A stretch of 5,738 nt of DNA from an uncultured Clostridia bacterium (GTDB lineage Bacteria > Bacillota > Clostridia > Oscillospirales > Oscillospiraceae), in the NCBI GenBank assembly GCA_947167725.1, contig CAMVJF010000118.1, positions 1 through 5,738 of the forward strand. Direction: 5' to 3'. How positions within the stretch are numbered: position 1 is the stretch's first letter; each line of letters starts with the position of its first letter. A program made the translations under genes and the position numbers. Shown here one piece after another: positions 4,908 to 5,738 of this stretch. Under the pieces are notes generated by a model. The model was not told the origin of the DNA and searched no databases. It saw nothing but the letters and a program-made list of their open reading frames with translations.

Positions 4908-5738
4908 ATGCAGAAGCGACCCTGCCAAACCGCACAGAGGATCATCTGCGCCGCGGGACTTGTCCTGCTGGCGCTGCTTTTCGTTCTCTGGTATCGTGCC
5001 GAGCTGCCGCGCGGCTGGCCGCTCGTTTCCGCCGCTCTGTGCCTTCTTCTCTTCGCGCTTGTATGCCTGCGCTTTGTTCCGTGCTGGTTTTCCTTCTGGT
5101 TCGGAGAAGAGAGCGGCACTCCGCCGGAGGGGAAGCCCGTCCCGCTGCCGCGGCTGTTCTGTCTGGCGCTGCTCTACGGCGCGTTCAATCTTTTCGCGGT
5201 GGGCTGTGTCCTTCATTATGTAAACCACGATCTCACCGCAGACCGCTTCTGGTCCTTCTGGACGTCGGCCGACGCCTATCACTATCTCTGCATTGCGGAG
5301 GACTGGTATCTCTCCGAAGGGATCCTTGACCGGGTCGTCCAGCTGGTATTCCTCCCCGGCTATCCGCTGGCCGTGCGCGCGATGACGCTTCTTGTCCCGA
5401 GCTATCGGGCCTCCGGCATGCGCGTCTCGGCGCTCTGCTTTGCCTGGGGCGTGTGCGTGTTCTATCGCCTGGTCCTGCTCGACTCTGCTGAGAAATGCGC
5501 GCGGCGCGCGCTGCTCTTTCTCTGTCTCATGCCCGGCGCCTTTTTCTATTTCGCGCCGATGAGCGAGTCGCTCTTTCTTCTCCTGTCTGTCAGCTGCATT
5601 TACAGCGCGCGGAAGCGGCGTTGGTGGCTCGCGGCGCTCTGCGGCGCCCTGGCCTCCTTTACGCGCTCGCTGGGGCTGATGCTCTTCGTGCCGCTCTTTT
5701 TCGAGATCGTCCGCTCCTTTGTCCGCGGCGATAAAGAC
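4908..5738 (+). CDS. PIG-V-like GT-C membrane glycosyltransferase (3' end outside window)
   Basis: The frame stays open for 277 codons to the window edge. It encodes a polytopic membrane protein resembling bacterial members of the PIG-V mannosyltransferase family, which transfer sugar from a lipid-linked donor outside the membrane. Hydrophobic segments lie at about 11-28, 37-56, 83-104, 151-164, 172-191, 201-216, 219-232 and 240-268. Family-like blocks are FWTSADAYHYLCIAEDWY (117-134), with Asp122 and His125 in the first large outer loop, FLPGYPLAVR (148-157), MPGAFFYFAPMSESLFLLLS (208-227) and GALASFTRSLGLMLFVPLFFE (246-266). The ATG has GGGAG (4898-4902) 5 bases upstream. It lies 58 bases after ArsR with a hairpin between, so co-transcription is uncertain and a metal role is not suggested. 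Acceptor and sugar are unknown. Confidence 0.85.
   Translation, partial: MQKRPCQTAQRIICAAGLVLLALLFVLWYRAELPRGWPLVSAALCLLLFALVCLRFVPCWFSFWFGEESGTPPEGKPVPLPRLFCLALLYGAFNLFAVGCVLHYVNHDLTADRFWSFWTSADAYHYLCIAEDWYLSEGILDRVVQLVFLPGYPLAVRAMTLLVPSYRASGMRVSALCFAWGVCVFYRLVLLDSAEKCARRALLFLCLMPGAFFYFAPMSESLFLLLSVSCIYSARKRRWWLAALCGALASFTRSLGLMLFVPLFFEIVRSFVRGDKD

Noticed and set aside
4175..5119. A 314-codon minus-strand frame across the HMA and ArsR genes
   Set aside because: It lies antisense to two genes with intact catalytic or metal-binding motifs and terminators, and shows no family features itself.
4865..5329. Plus-strand frames of 154 and 185 codons over the glycosyltransferase start
   Set aside because: They are out of frame with the PIG-V-like reading, which runs 277 codons uninterrupted with family blocks and membrane helices. 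The alternatives are Arg/Ser-rich without motifs.

Overview
The window looks like a chromosomal stretch from a GC-rich anaerobic Firmicute of the class Clostridia, such as a gut Oscillospiraceae-type organism. This rests on strong AGGAGG-type ribosome binding sites, consensus sigma-A promoters, a DUF2975/YozG-type regulator pair and a DUF4368-bearing large serine recombinase. No rRNA, tRNA or CRISPR array is present, and species cannot be named from this sequence alone.

Left edge (1-1634, + strand): an almost complete large serine recombinase. Only the first base of its probable start codon is cut off. It probably marks the end of an integrated mobile element. The 78-base gap after it (1635-1712) holds a perfect 10-bp hairpin over the stop codon and an AT-rich imperfect palindrome, and is where an element-chromosome junction could lie.

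Middle (1713-3976, - strand): a tight three-gene operon read leftward, in the order DUF2975 four-helix membrane protein, small YozG-type XRE regulator, large polytopic DUF4173/DUF4153-like membrane protein. Gaps are 9 and 2 bases, and the downstream ribosome binding sites overlap the ends of the preceding genes. A strong promoter (TTGACA, 17 bp, TATGCT with extended TG) drives it.

Divergent control region (3977-4163): two consensus promoters face away from each other. Between them lies a TATCG-containing palindrome. Just after the rightward start site lies a textbook SmtB/CzrA/CadC-type 12-2-12 operator.

Right part (4164-5738, + strand): a free-standing 72-residue HMA metal-binding protein with a CANC site, a rho-independent terminator, and an ArsR/SmtB-family metal sensor with both alpha3-type cysteines and the complete alpha5 metal site. 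After a further hairpin comes the 5' part (277 codons) of a PIG-V-like GT-C membrane glycosyltransferase that runs off the window. The HMA protein and the sensor look like a minimal metal-handling unit, with the sensor's operator in front of the HMA gene. No metal-exporting P-type ATPase is visible here.
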